From Chitinophaga sp. HK235 (GTDB taxonomy: Bacteria; Bacteroidota; Bacteroidia; Chitinophagales; Chitinophagaceae), in the NCBI RefSeq assembly GCF_018255755.1, contig NZ_CP073766.1, positions 6,074,501 to 6,138,500 on the forward strand: a DNA stretch of 64,000 nucleotides, given 5' to 3'. Every line of letters starts with the position of its first letter. The first letter of the stretch is position 1. Positions 45,066 to 52,801 of the stretch are shown here, in pieces. Position numbers and translations under genes: made by a program. The notes below the pieces were generated by a model. The model made no database searches, was not told the origin of the DNA, and worked only from the letters and a program-made list of their open reading frames with translations.

Positions 45066-46766
45066 ATGTTAGCAATACATCATTTTTTCAATCGTGCTGC
45101 ACTCGTGTTGTTACTCCTGGTAGTACTTTTCTCCTGCCGGAAAACAGACGAGTATGCCCAACAAATAAATGATACTCCCTACCTCATCACCGGAGAAATA
45201 GGAATGGGTCCCGGCAAAAAGTACGATGGTTTCAGACGTTCCTATCTCGTGGGAGATACTGCGATGCTGATAGGAAGACTTTTCCTGGACAGACCAGGTT
45301 CCAAAATTCTTGTTGGTGGCCAATCGGTAAAGATAGAGGAACAATCCAGACTGTTGTATAACCTGAACGAATATACGAAACAGCCTGAATCACTGGATGT
45401 AATACGTTTTGTGATCACCCGGGAAATGGGTATTGGCGACCACATTCCGGTAAGCCTTGTCGCCAACGGACAAACCATCCAGGCTCCAGAGATCACTATC
45501 CGAAAGTTCTCCGGTAGTATGCATCGTACGGATACCACTCTCTATGTGGATCTGCTGACAAACTGGAAGCCTGCAAACAGCAATTTATATCAGCAGAACT
45601 ATAGGCCGTTGATCAACAACGTCAGTCTGACTTCCGAAGGAGATATCTATTTTGGCAATAATACAGAGATCGATGCTTACAAAGGAGGAACGATCACCCC
45701 GCTCATTCATGTAAACGATCAGTTCCAGGAAAATGGTACTACATTCACTATCAAAATGATACAGGGCAGTGTAGTGGCTTATGATGGCAATACACTGACC
45801 TTCTCCGCTGAGGTGACGGAGGCTGTGCCCGAGGCGGCCACATCTTATATTTACAGGTTGTGTAAAATGGAACTGGCAACCAAAAAGATCACTACCATTA
45901 ACCGGACGCTGGTTACCAAAGGGCGGGTGACTGTCAATGAACCTGCAGGACCGTTTGAAGGAGCAATTGGTACGTTGAAGGTAGTGGCCACCCAGCTGAA
46001 AACAGATATGAACGGCGCGCTGTATTTTGTCAACAATTATGCGGCCTCCCGTACAGACTGGGTTAATGAAATCGACTGGTATAGTAATGGATGGGGACCT
46101 TCTTCCTACTATGTCAGCCCGGCTGTTTACGCCAATATCTGCCGGGTTGACGCCGGTGGCTCCGTAAAGTCCATTTTTAAGTTGGATGAGTTCTTTATGG
46201 GGCCTTCCTATTACAACATTCCCGGCCGGCCACTGGAGCTGACCACCGATTACGTGATCAGCCCCGACGGCAAAACGGCCTTTGGTACCTGTGCCGTGAA
46301 TATGGGAATGAACTACAAACAGGCTGCATACGATCTGGAGCATGACGAGATATTAATGATGCCGAAGAGTTTCTATTCCGAGCCTTACCGCTTCTTCTCC
46401 TATGATACCTCTGCGGTTACCGGTTACCATAGACCCGAAATATTATTTAGCTATTCCCTTAATGATGACGTATACCTGAATCGCTATTGTTTTACTACTG
46501 AGGGCGAACTGCTCGCATCAGATGGTGCTTCTATAGCGGCTGTAGATCTTGTTAATAAATCCCTGTACTGCTACGCAGGATCGGAGATGGGTATTGGCAC
46601 AAATGTTCCGTGGCAAGATCAAAAAACCGGTCCGGCCAAAAAAGTCGGTTTCGGTGCAGAGACAATGATCATCGGACAGGATAAATATGGTAATGTCATT
46701 TATAGCGGCTCACAAAGAGATTATGCCCAGGGGGTTAGCTTTTACAAGCTGTATTCCCGCAAATAA
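45066..46766 (+). CDS. TIG-domain lipoprotein, cassette B
   Basis: A 566-residue lipoprotein (LLLLVVLFSCRKTDEYAQQ lipobox, Cys24). A TIG-like domain at about 45-135 (RSYLVGDTAMLIGRLFLDRPG, VIRFVITREMGIGDHIPVSLVANGQTI) is followed by propeller-like strands (EGDIYFGNNTEIDAYKGG, LTFSAEVTEAVPEAATSYI, RLCKMELATKKITTINRTLVTK, GNVIYSGSQRDY). The blocks VIRFV.TREMG.G, TE.VPEAA.SYI and TINRTLVTK are shared with 26600-28261. It is the last gene of cassette B and is followed by a terminator. Role unknown. Confidence 0.7.
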   Translation: MLAIHHFFNRAALVLLLLVVLFSCRKTDEYAQQINDTPYLITGEIGMGPGKKYDGFRRSYLVGDTAMLIGRLFLDRPGSKILVGGQSVKIEEQSRLLYNLNEYTKQPESLDVIRFVITREMGIGDHIPVSLVANGQTIQAPEITIRKFSGSMHRTDTTLYVDLLTNWKPANSNLYQQNYRPLINNVSLTSEGDIYFGNNTEIDAYKGGTITPLIHVNDQFQENGTTFTIKMIQGSVVAYDGNTLTFSAEVTEAVPEAATSYIYRLCKMELATKKITTINRTLVTKGRVTVNEPAGPFEGAIGTLKVVATQLKTDMNGALYFVNNYAASRTDWVNEIDWYSNGWGPSSYYVSPAVYANICRVDAGGSVKSIFKLDEFFMGPSYYNIPGRPLELTTDYVISPDGKTAFGTCAVNMGMNYKQAAYDLEHDEILMMPKSFYSEPYRFFSYDTSAVTGYHRPEILFSYSLNDDVYLNRYCFTTEGELLASDGASIAAVDLVNKSLYCYAGSEMGIGTNVPWQDQKTGPAKKVGFGAETMIIGQDKYGNVIYSGSQRDYAQGVSFYKLYSRK

Positions 46767-46818
46767 AGCAAGGTATTGAACTAAAGACTGAGGACTAGTA
46801 TTGAAGGCTGGAGTTGAG

Positions 46819-46863
46819 AAAACCCAGGCAGCGGTAGATGTTACTGCTGACTGGGTTTTTTGT
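46819..46863 (+). terminator. intrinsic terminator after cassette B
   Basis: AAAACCCAG (46819-46827) pairs with CTGGGTTTT (46851-46859), with inner pairing around AGCGGTA/TTACTGCT, followed by TTTGTT. Confidence 0.75.
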
Positions 46864-47014
46864 TGGTATAACTAATTTTACCATTTCTTATTCAGCGCTT
46901 AGTGAAGTGAGATTACTGCCCGCATCCTGTAACTTTCTTACGCCGAATGTTAAACCCATCTTCAGACGATAGACTTTTTTGTAATTAACCCGTAACCATA
47001 AAAACAAAAAAAAC

Positions 47015-47467
47015 ATGAAAAAAACCCTCCTCTTAACAGTCCTGTCATTGCTGGCAGTAGGATCATTGTTTGCTCAGAGATCTGCTGCGGTACAACTTCG
47101 CGATCCCAACCCCCTTAGGGTGTTTAAAGCTGATCCGGTACTTGGTACCGTCATATCTATCGACTGTGCCAATGCAGTCGTGAGACAAGGTGATGCACCT
47201 TTCAAAAACGGTGTGGCAAATATGAATGTCTGGTATATTCTTTACGTTGGTGATGTCGCCGGTGCCGTTGCTGCAGCTGATGCGGGACCTATCGCTTCTC
47301 AGGGTGTTGGAGGCTTGCAGCTGGTACTCCTTGAAGGGAGCATAACTTCCGGACCCTGGGCGGAAACTGTTGGAATATGGGGAACGCCTACATCATCCGG
47401 AACAGCGTCTTTTCCCATCAGTTTCGGTGGACAGTCCTGTACACTGTCGATAACTGTACAGCCATAG
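47015..47467 (+). CDS. small secreted protein, unknown
   Basis: A 150-residue exported protein with a clear signal peptide (MKKTLLLTVLSLLAVGSLFAQ). The mature part contains two Cys (DCANA near 56 and SCTLS near 143) that could form a disulfide, and a Gly/Ala/Ser-rich middle. The C-terminal strands (ASFPISFGGQSCTLSITVQP) suggest a small beta domain. I do not recognise a family. It follows cassette B by 248 bp with a terminator between, so it is a separate unit. Confidence 0.6.
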   Translation: MKKTLLLTVLSLLAVGSLFAQRSAAVQLRDPNPLRVFKADPVLGTVISIDCANAVVRQGDAPFKNGVANMNVWYILYVGDVAGAVAAADAGPIASQGVGGLQLVLLEGSITSGPWAETVGIWGTPTSSGTASFPISFGGQSCTLSITVQP

Positions 47468-47515
47468 CCGTTTTCAGCTGACCAAAAGATAATTCAGAGC
47501 AGTGTTAAAAAATAC

Positions 47516-47545
47516 GGCCTGACGGATTTTATTATCTGTCAGGCC
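47516..47545. terminator. bidirectional terminator between convergent genes
   Basis: GGCCTGACGGA pairs with TCTGTCAGGCC around ATTTTAT (one mismatch). It lies between the convergent genes ending at 47467 and 47563. Confidence 0.7.
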
Positions 47546-47562
47546 TGCAATATGTTAAATAT

Positions 47563-47913
47563 TTAATCCCATTTCTGTATGATATGGGTAAAAAAGAAAT
47601 TATCTATAATCACTTCATCTGTGTCAAAGTCCACATCATAATAATAGTAGGGCATCAGATCATCTTTATCTAAATACCGATTGTACCTGACTCTGAAATA
47701 AGGAACTTGAGGATTTTTCAGCAGAATACTCACCCCGTAAAATTTAATTATCAGGTCTGTATATTTTCTTCCGTCAGGAGGAGCTATCCATGGAGCACTA
47801 TCCTCTGCGTCCTCCATTTGACGGAACTTTATTAATGCTTCATAGGTTGTTCGTTTGAATTTTCCTATATCATATGCAGCTATAAAATGCTGCCAATGTT
47901 CTTGTCTATCCAT
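47563..47913 (-). CDS. hypothetical protein, 116 aa
   Basis: A cytoplasmic protein without signal or membrane segment, rich in Tyr, Phe and Asp. Features: MDRQEHWQHFIAAYDIGKFK at the N-terminus, VPYFRVRYNRYLDKDDLMPY and a YYYDVDFDTDEVIIDNFFF stretch before the C-terminus. No recognised family. The size and composition fit small accessory proteins such as immunity proteins, but nothing in the context supports a specific role. Confidence 0.5.
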   Translation of the reverse strand: MDRQEHWQHFIAAYDIGKFKRTTYEALIKFRQMEDAEDSAPWIAPPDGRKYTDLIIKFYGVSILLKNPQVPYFRVRYNRYLDKDDLMPYYYYDVDFDTDEVIIDNFFFTHIIQKWD

Positions 47914-48214
47914 GAAGTGTTATAATGTGTGCTAACGTTGTGGAATATACGAATTTTTTTTTCTTCCTCTTTTACAAGAGCATAAGTCTCAAAATAAGAG
48001 AGATCGGGACTATTTGTACCGGGTTTTATTGATGCTAACGCTGAAATTCAAACGCTGGAAATTTCCGCAGCAGTTCATCCATGACTGGCACAACGTCCTG
48101 ACTTTTGAGCAGGAAAAGAGGTCTACATTCTCTGCATTTAAAATTCCAATGAAATATAGGCAGCGTCAAACAATGGCACAGTTCTGGCTGTTATATGCAA
48201 CAAAAAATCACTTC

Positions 48215-48382
48215 ATGAAAAAAGTACATTTACTTATAGCTACTGTAGCCGTAATGCTTTTCAGCTCCTGCTATACAGTATATACTGCAGGTAATAGCGG
48301 GAAAGTGCCTCCGGGACAGGCAAAAAAAATGACTGGATCTCAGTCCGCCAGGCCATATGCACCTGGGCAGCAAAAACACTAA
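48215..48382 (+). CDS. small lipoprotein, PPGQ(A)KK...PGQQK type
   Basis: From the ATG at 48215 the product is 55 residues: signal peptide with lipobox MLFSSCYTVY (Cys19), then GKVPPGQAKKMTGSQSARPY and APGQQKH. The frame is open 67 codons further upstream, but that part has no signal-peptide logic. Very similar short lipoproteins occur widely in Bacteroidota, sometimes labelled quinol oxidase subunit 4 without evidence. Their function is unknown. A strong terminator follows. Confidence 0.7.
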   Translation: MKKVHLLIATVAVMLFSSCYTVYTAGNSGKVPPGQAKKMTGSQSARPYAPGQQKH

Positions 48383-48710
48383 GTATCTGTTTAGAAAATA
48401 AAAGTTATGGCTCTACGGTCCCTGTGCAAACACGGGGACTTTTTTTATCCTTTGTTTGGTTCTTTAGCCACCTATAAGCCATCACGTACAACTGGGCCTA
48501 AGTTCGCCAATTTAATCCGGTATTCCTCCTTTGACAAATATAACTGATCAAGTAATTTGTTTGAGTGGTTACTATCCATTTTATGCGCTGTTATTTTACC
48601 CTGGATACCAGGTCACTGTTAGTTATTAGCAGCTGGAGGTACTAATTTAGTCCTGGGTGACGATACTCATAAATTAAGACCTCTGCCCCCTTTAGATAAC
48701 CATTATTTTA
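48383..48710. other. intergenic region before the terpene-cyclase-like gene
   Basis: A 328-bp gap. It holds the terminator of the preceding lipoprotein gene at 48418-48446. The remaining 260 bp shows no gene, no clear -33/-7 pair and no repeat that I can support. Confidence 0.5.
48418..48446 (+). terminator. intrinsic terminator
   Basis: GTCCCTGTG (48418-48426) pairs with CACGGGGAC (48431-48439) around a CAAA loop, followed by seven T residues. Confidence 0.85.
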
Positions 48711-50618
48711 TTGATTATGTTAACAGTATCAGCCGGTGAACTTACACTAAGCCAAGTACTTGAATTGCGGGCATATATCGGAGTGGCGGCGCCAGACATA
48801 TGGAGTGCTCAGGAATGCGGATTAACAGATGGTAGTAATGCCGTTAACAATAAGCTGTCGCGATTATCTGGTGGGAAGCCAGCACTCCGTTTACTTGAGG
48901 GTGGGCCATATACACAACTAACAGAAGTGCCACGCTACATTCCCTACGAGTCAGAAAGTGCCCCCACGATCGACACTGGTAGTGCCATGGCTCGTCTGGC
49001 AGTTGATACCGTGTTTTCAGATGATCTCCGTTTTATAGCCTCTTCGAGCCCACTGGCAGTGGCTGCAATGTTGACAGCAGCGACCGTGCTGGTTAGCCTG
49101 CCAAAGATCATTGAATGGATACAAGCAGCTGGTATAATGAGTCCTAAAAAAGGAGACGAAATGCAAATATTGTGGCCAATATATCAGCAGCAATGCGCTG
49201 GAAATATCAGGTTTGCAACTCCAATGATGATGCGGGACTTCTATGCCAGTATTTATGTTTGGCAATTCATTCGTATGGCTGACGGACGCATTCCTGAACT
49301 CTGTGGCTCAATAATGTGTCTTACAACAGGGATTGATTACCCTGGGGCCTATGATGACCCTGGCTTGGGCGGAATTGACATCTATCTCACAGCAATGAGT
49401 GAAGGGATGGCCTGCCTCAATGGTCCTGCAATAGATGCAGGACACAGAGATGCTGTAGTGAGTTGTGCATTTATGAAGGTTAGAGAGGCAGAAACTGCCA
49501 TGGCAAAGGCAAAGAGTATTAAAGAGTTAGAAAGTATCATCTCCTCCAGTGGAGGACCTGTAACACCAGGGGAGTTCATTCGAATGCGATGGTGGGACGC
49601 AGCAATGGCTCCATATTATCGATATGCCATGGGGGCTACTGGTTACCATTATCTGGCTGATGAAGCCGGAACCTTCAGGAGTACTAAAAAATGTGGGAAA
49701 ATCAAACGTGCTATCGATAGCGTTCTTCGTTATAATGAAATTGTTGATCTTTTCTCTGACTGCATGTACGGAGATGGGGTAAACGAGTTGCTAGTGGCTA
49801 TGTGTGTGGCTGGCAATGAAGGTGTTTCGGGGTATGCAGATGCGCTTGCCGCGGTCACAGATGATGTACTCGCATGTAATTGTGGTGAAGACGGACACTT
49901 TGAGGCTGCGGAAATGGCTATGGGCGCATGTCTTTGGTATGCTCTGACACCACGTTACTTAGTTAGAGCGCAACTTGATAGTTTGGAAAATACAAAGGGT
50001 GAATTGAAGAACGCATTTGCATCAAAAAGACCAGAAGCAAGAAACATCGCATGTGACATGTTGCCAGGAGATTTGTTACATACCGATGGCTGGCAGCCAT
50101 TGTGGATAGAGCATAGCGTGGAGATTCCCGACTTAGTGCAGCGGGTTGTCCGAAGGATTTTGTTAGAGGGAGTGAACGATGAATTGGCATATCAACGTTG
50201 CGAAATAGCAGCAACAACAATACTATCAGATTGCATGACACTTGGGAACGACGTAGCGAACTTGAGAGCATTGTCTGATAAATGGTGCCATTTCTTCGAT
50301 GAGGTTGTTTCAAAGTTCGCACAAGAATATAGGGAGGTCCTAAATAATTTGCGAGAGCTCATTGCCAGGATTTGGAGACACAATATTATTGGAGATCATC
50401 TCGAAAATAGCGATACTGATACACGGTTGTTTGTGGATATCGATAAGGCGATACGACATACATACACACTTGAACTCACTAACGGACTAGCCATCAGGCG
50501 CGCTTTTCTCGGCGTAGTATCAAGCGCGATGGAGTTGAGTGGATTCAACCCATATAGTCGTCTTACCGAGTGGGCTGCCACAATGTGTCAATCAGCACAT
50601 CCCGAAAAACCAGTATAA
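48711..50618 (+). CDS. divergent class I terpene cyclase-like protein (635 aa)
   Basis: No simple family match, but the motif order of a class I terpene synthase alpha-domain is visible. Asp-rich helix candidates are ADGRIPE (190-196) or DDPGLGGID (215-223), not a canonical DDxxD. A pyrophosphate-sensor-like GEFIRMRWWDAAMAPYYRY (287-305; Arg291/293) follows. An NSE-like NEIVDLFSD at 342-350 leads into GDGVNELLVAM. Last is LWYALTPRY at 409-416, matching the terminal W..TpRY with the Arg-Tyr pair. Spacings (about 100, 50 and 73) are close to those of bacterial sesquiterpene cyclases. NSE positions 2, 5 and 9 are E, D and D instead of D, S and E. There is a 150-residue N-terminal extension and an unassigned helical C-terminal region (420-635). 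No signal peptide. Codon choice looks less uniform than in neighbouring genes, suggesting transfer. Function inferred, not certain. Confidence 0.5.
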   Translation: MIMLTVSAGELTLSQVLELRAYIGVAAPDIWSAQECGLTDGSNAVNNKLSRLSGGKPALRLLEGGPYTQLTEVPRYIPYESESAPTIDTGSAMARLAVDTVFSDDLRFIASSSPLAVAAMLTAATVLVSLPKIIEWIQAAGIMSPKKGDEMQILWPIYQQQCAGNIRFATPMMMRDFYASIYVWQFIRMADGRIPELCGSIMCLTTGIDYPGAYDDPGLGGIDIYLTAMSEGMACLNGPAIDAGHRDAVVSCAFMKVREAETAMAKAKSIKELESIISSSGGPVTPGEFIRMRWWDAAMAPYYRYAMGATGYHYLADEAGTFRSTKKCGKIKRAIDSVLRYNEIVDLFSDCMYGDGVNELLVAMCVAGNEGVSGYADALAAVTDDVLACNCGEDGHFEAAEMAMGACLWYALTPRYLVRAQLDSLENTKGELKNAFASKRPEARNIACDMLPGDLLHTDGWQPLWIEHSVEIPDLVQRVVRRILLEGVNDELAYQRCEIAATTILSDCMTLGNDVANLRALSDKWCHFFDEVVSKFAQEYREVLNNLRELIARIWRHNIIGDHLENSDTDTRLFVDIDKAIRHTYTLELTNGLAIRRAFLGVVSSAMELSGFNPYSRLTEWAATMCQSAHPEKPV

Positions 50619-50688
50619 AGTATGTTACAGAAAAAGAGGTCATTCGGAAGGGTGTATTTTGAATGCCTCTAAGGATCATACCAGGATA

Positions 50689-50730
50689 TAAAGAAGCTGT
50701 CTCAGAAGTACTTTTGAGACAGCTTCTTTA
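50689..50730. terminator. perfect 16-bp hairpin, IS-end-like
   Basis: TAAAGAAGCTGTCTCA (50689-50704) pairs perfectly with TGAGACAGCTTCTTTA (50715-50730). It will work as a terminator in both directions. The sequence GCTGTCTCA.AAGTACTT.TGAGACAGC resembles two IS1182-type terminal repeats (GGGG..GTCTCAAAA) placed head to head, and the right end of the IS at 26563-26588 is similar. Confidence 0.75.
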
Positions 50731-50848
50731 TGTGTTTGTATAACTGAAATGAATACACGAGAATAAAAAATGCGGCTTTACGCAATGTATGCGACTGTTA
50801 CTGTATTAGCATTCCAATGTCTGGTAAAATACCGGTTGATAATACTGT

Positions 50849-51592
50849 CTATATCTCGTATGTAATCACCAGTTTCGGACGATTGCTGACATCTGCATTG
50901 CGGGGGCCTGTGAAGATAAGGCTGCGGTAGTAAGCTTCTGTCTGCAGTTGCAGACTAAAGCCGTTATTCTGTCCGCTGTTGATGATGTCCTGTACCAGTG
51001 CAGTAACGTTAAGGGTTACACTATAATTCCACTGTGAGGTGGAAGCAGGAACAGTTACTGCATTGGTGGTAGTGGTAGATGGCTGGTTATTCCAGGTGAT
51101 GGTGTTTCCTGTCCACGTGCCTGTTACGCGTTTCACCCAGGCGGGGTTAGTGCCGAAGGAATTGTATGGGGAGCCTGGATAGTAGGAGTTACCCTGCGGG
51201 GCAGCCACGCTGGTACTTACACCGGTTAATGTAAGTGTAGCTGAGATGATCGTAGTGCCCGACGGAATAGTGCTAAGGCCATTGAATTTAAAGAACTGAC
51301 GGCCGGTACCAGGTACGCCCTGGAAGGTCCACGAAAGGGCGAGGAAATCCACCTCAGTACTAAAATTCCGGTTAACCCAATCCGGGTGGCTGTAAACGGT
51401 CGCGTCGTCCTGGCTACCGGCTTTTTCGTAGCCGACGCCGAGAGTAATGGTTTTTTGTCCGTCTTTAATCTGGGCGTTGAGAGTCTGGGCATTCTGCTGC
51501 GGATTCGTATCTGTTGCCAGATCTTTACGGCAGCTGCTCATCATAAATACTGATACTACAGTGAGGGTAAGGAAAAGATTAGCGCTTTTCAT
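50849..51592 (-). CDS. DNRLRE-domain (CBM96-like) lipoprotein
   Basis: A 247-residue lipoprotein (MSSCRKD lipobox, Cys21). The mature part is one DNRLRE/CBM96-type beta-sandwich: FFKFNGLSTIPSGTTIISATLTLTG, NTITWNNQPSTTTTNAVTVP, NYSVTLNVTALVQDIINSGQNNGFSLQLQ and a final RPKLVITYEI, the usual closing strand. The domain binds polysaccharide in some proteins. The same domain type occurs inside the 3488-6604 protein (EKTITWNNKPASGANLLASS, YYTWDVTSYVQSEL). It is single-domain here. A TATCTTTG box lies about 200 bp upstream (51790-51797, minus). Confidence 0.8.
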   Translation of the reverse strand: MKSANLFLTLTVVSVFMMSSCRKDLATDTNPQQNAQTLNAQIKDGQKTITLGVGYEKAGSQDDATVYSHPDWVNRNFSTEVDFLALSWTFQGVPGTGRQFFKFNGLSTIPSGTTIISATLTLTGVSTSVAAPQGNSYYPGSPYNSFGTNPAWVKRVTGTWTGNTITWNNQPSTTTTNAVTVPASTSQWNYSVTLNVTALVQDIINSGQNNGFSLQLQTEAYYRSLIFTGPRNADVSNRPKLVITYEI

Positions 51593-51773
51593 ACATAAAG
51601 GGTTAAGTGATTAATAAAAAAATGGATAGACGCAGAGTGATATTAATGCCTTATGCAAGCATCATTGCTGGTGGTACCTGAGAATAGTATATTAACGATT
51701 AAAAAGGGTTTTCTAAACAAATGTCCGGGTTAATGCTGGTTCAGATTATTTTGAGTTATCACGATGTGGTATT

Positions 51774-52148
51774 TTTAATACCATCTATACAAAGATAGGG
51801 ATTCAGTTTTCATAAAACTTTTTAAAAAAAAGCTAGATAGTTTTATAGGAATGACAATAACATTTGATAAAAATAGTTTCCGACAGCGTTTACCCGTCAG
51901 CGGACAAATAAAATACCAGACCCTCCAGACTCCCAGGTTGCTGGTCAGGGCTGTTAGTTTGACTTCGTAGCAAATTGACTGTTCCTGACAGCTGTAGGAT
52001 AGCTGTAAATAAGGCCCAGTTGCAACTATGTTGACACAAAAACTTATCCGGCTGTGTACCGTACCGCCTCGGCTCCAACTCAGAGTGCCGCTACGCCAGC
52101 TATCAGGCTGTAAATAGTTCCATTTACGTAGATCTGATATCTAAATCA
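51774..52148 (-). pseudogene. start-less coding remnant, probable mobile-element protein
   Basis: On the minus strand a frame stays open for about 120 codons with no good start codon and an in-frame TAG just upstream. Its translation includes LRKWNYLQPDSWRSGTLSW, VHSRISFCVNIV, YLQLSYSCQ, ICYEVKLTAL and VWRVWYFICPLTGKRCRKLF. The W......WS.....S.I.V.V then W.FICP...G.RCRKLF pattern reminds me of a conserved protein found in Bacteroidota integrative elements. I read it as a decayed fragment. The family assignment is from memory and unverified. Confidence 0.35.
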
Positions 52149-52210
52149 CTAGGGAATGTGAAGATTTAATCTTCCTCATTGCCCTATTTCAGTGACAAAT
52201 GGTGTCATAT

Positions 52211-52258
52211 TATGACAGATCTTTCAACAGTTTTTCAACGGGAAAAGGGGCAATCAAC
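52211..52258. repeat. 48-bp direct repeat, copy A
   Basis: It shares about 40 of 48 bases with 52753-52801, including ATCTTTCAACAGTTTTTCAA unchanged. Read on the minus strand it encodes YMVDCPFSR-stop, the counterpart of the C-terminus encoded by copy B, so it is a second copy of the 3' end of the DUF6371-type gene. Confidence 0.65.
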
Positions 52259-52317
52259 CATGTATACTGACGGGCTGACGCACGAGGACAAATTAACTTT
52301 GGTAAAACCCAAACCAT

Positions 52318-52635
52318 ATGAAAAAGCTAGTCTTTTTAACCGCCTTATCCCTTTTACTGGGCCTTATTCCTTTTTCTACCGTACATGACGCAAAGGCCAC
52401 GGCTCACACTACGCAGGCAACCCAGGATATTTGGTTTGAAATTACCTATGGCTATAACGGACAATATGTTATGCAGGGGACCATAGCTGTAAATGGAATA
52501 TATCGCACCTTTATAGGAGGCGGGATTATTGTCCAAGCAAATATTGGGGACTCTTATTCGATTCATGATATTTACCAAAGCGCAGGAGCTGCCGGGGTAA
52601 TAGACAATCAAGTCATGTTTGTGCAAATCAATTAG
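52318..52635 (+). CDS. small secreted protein, unknown
   Basis: A 105-residue exported protein: signal peptide MKKLVFLTALSLLLGLIPFS, cleavage probably near DAKA. The mature part is a compact strand-rich domain (IWFEITYGYNGQYVMQGTIAVNGIYRTFIGGG, VMFVQIN) without Cys. No family recognised. It sits between the two copies of a 48-bp direct repeat and is closed by its own terminator, so it may be an insertion in a decayed mobile region. Confidence 0.6.
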   Translation: MKKLVFLTALSLLLGLIPFSTVHDAKATAHTTQATQDIWFEITYGYNGQYVMQGTIAVNGIYRTFIGGGIIVQANIGDSYSIHDIYQSAGAAGVIDNQVMFVQIN

Positions 52636-52639
52636 GCAA

Positions 52640-52668
52640 AAAATCCGCTCCGTGTAGGGGCGGATTTT
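52640..52668 (+). terminator. intrinsic terminator after small secreted protein
   Basis: AAAATCCGC (52640-52648) pairs with GCGGATTTT (52660-52668), extended by CC/GG, followed by a short T run. Confidence 0.75.
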
Positions 52669-52752
52669 ACAGCACGACCTTTATACGCTGCGCAGGGTAG
52701 TAGCCACTGCTAAGGTGCTGCACAGCTTATATACGTGCAAATGGGGCCTCAG

Positions 52753-52801
52753 TATGTCACATCTTTCAACAGTTTTTCAATGGGGAAAGAAGACAATCAA
52801 C
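52753..52801. repeat. 48-bp direct repeat, copy B
   Basis: Counterpart of 52211-52258. It contains the stop codon and last 12 codons of the DUF6371-type remnant. Confidence 0.65.

Larger units (their letters stand above)
51593..52317. other. 725-bp gap with coding remnant and half of a direct repeat
   Basis: No complete gene. It holds a TATCTTTG -7-like box on the minus strand at 51790-51797, a start-less coding remnant at about 51774-52148 (listed separately), and copy A of a 48-bp direct repeat at 52211-52258. The rest shows nothing further. Confidence 0.5.

Noticed and set aside
48014..48214. 67-codon extension of the small lipoprotein
   Set aside because: No signal sequence would be possible with it; the ATG at 48215 gives a standard lipoprotein signal.
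50223..50285. Second NSE-like motif GNDVANLRALSD (residues 512-523) suggesting two cyclase domains
   Set aside because: It lacks a following Glu at the right place and has no Asp-rich or RY partner in the C-terminal part, so I do not call a second domain.
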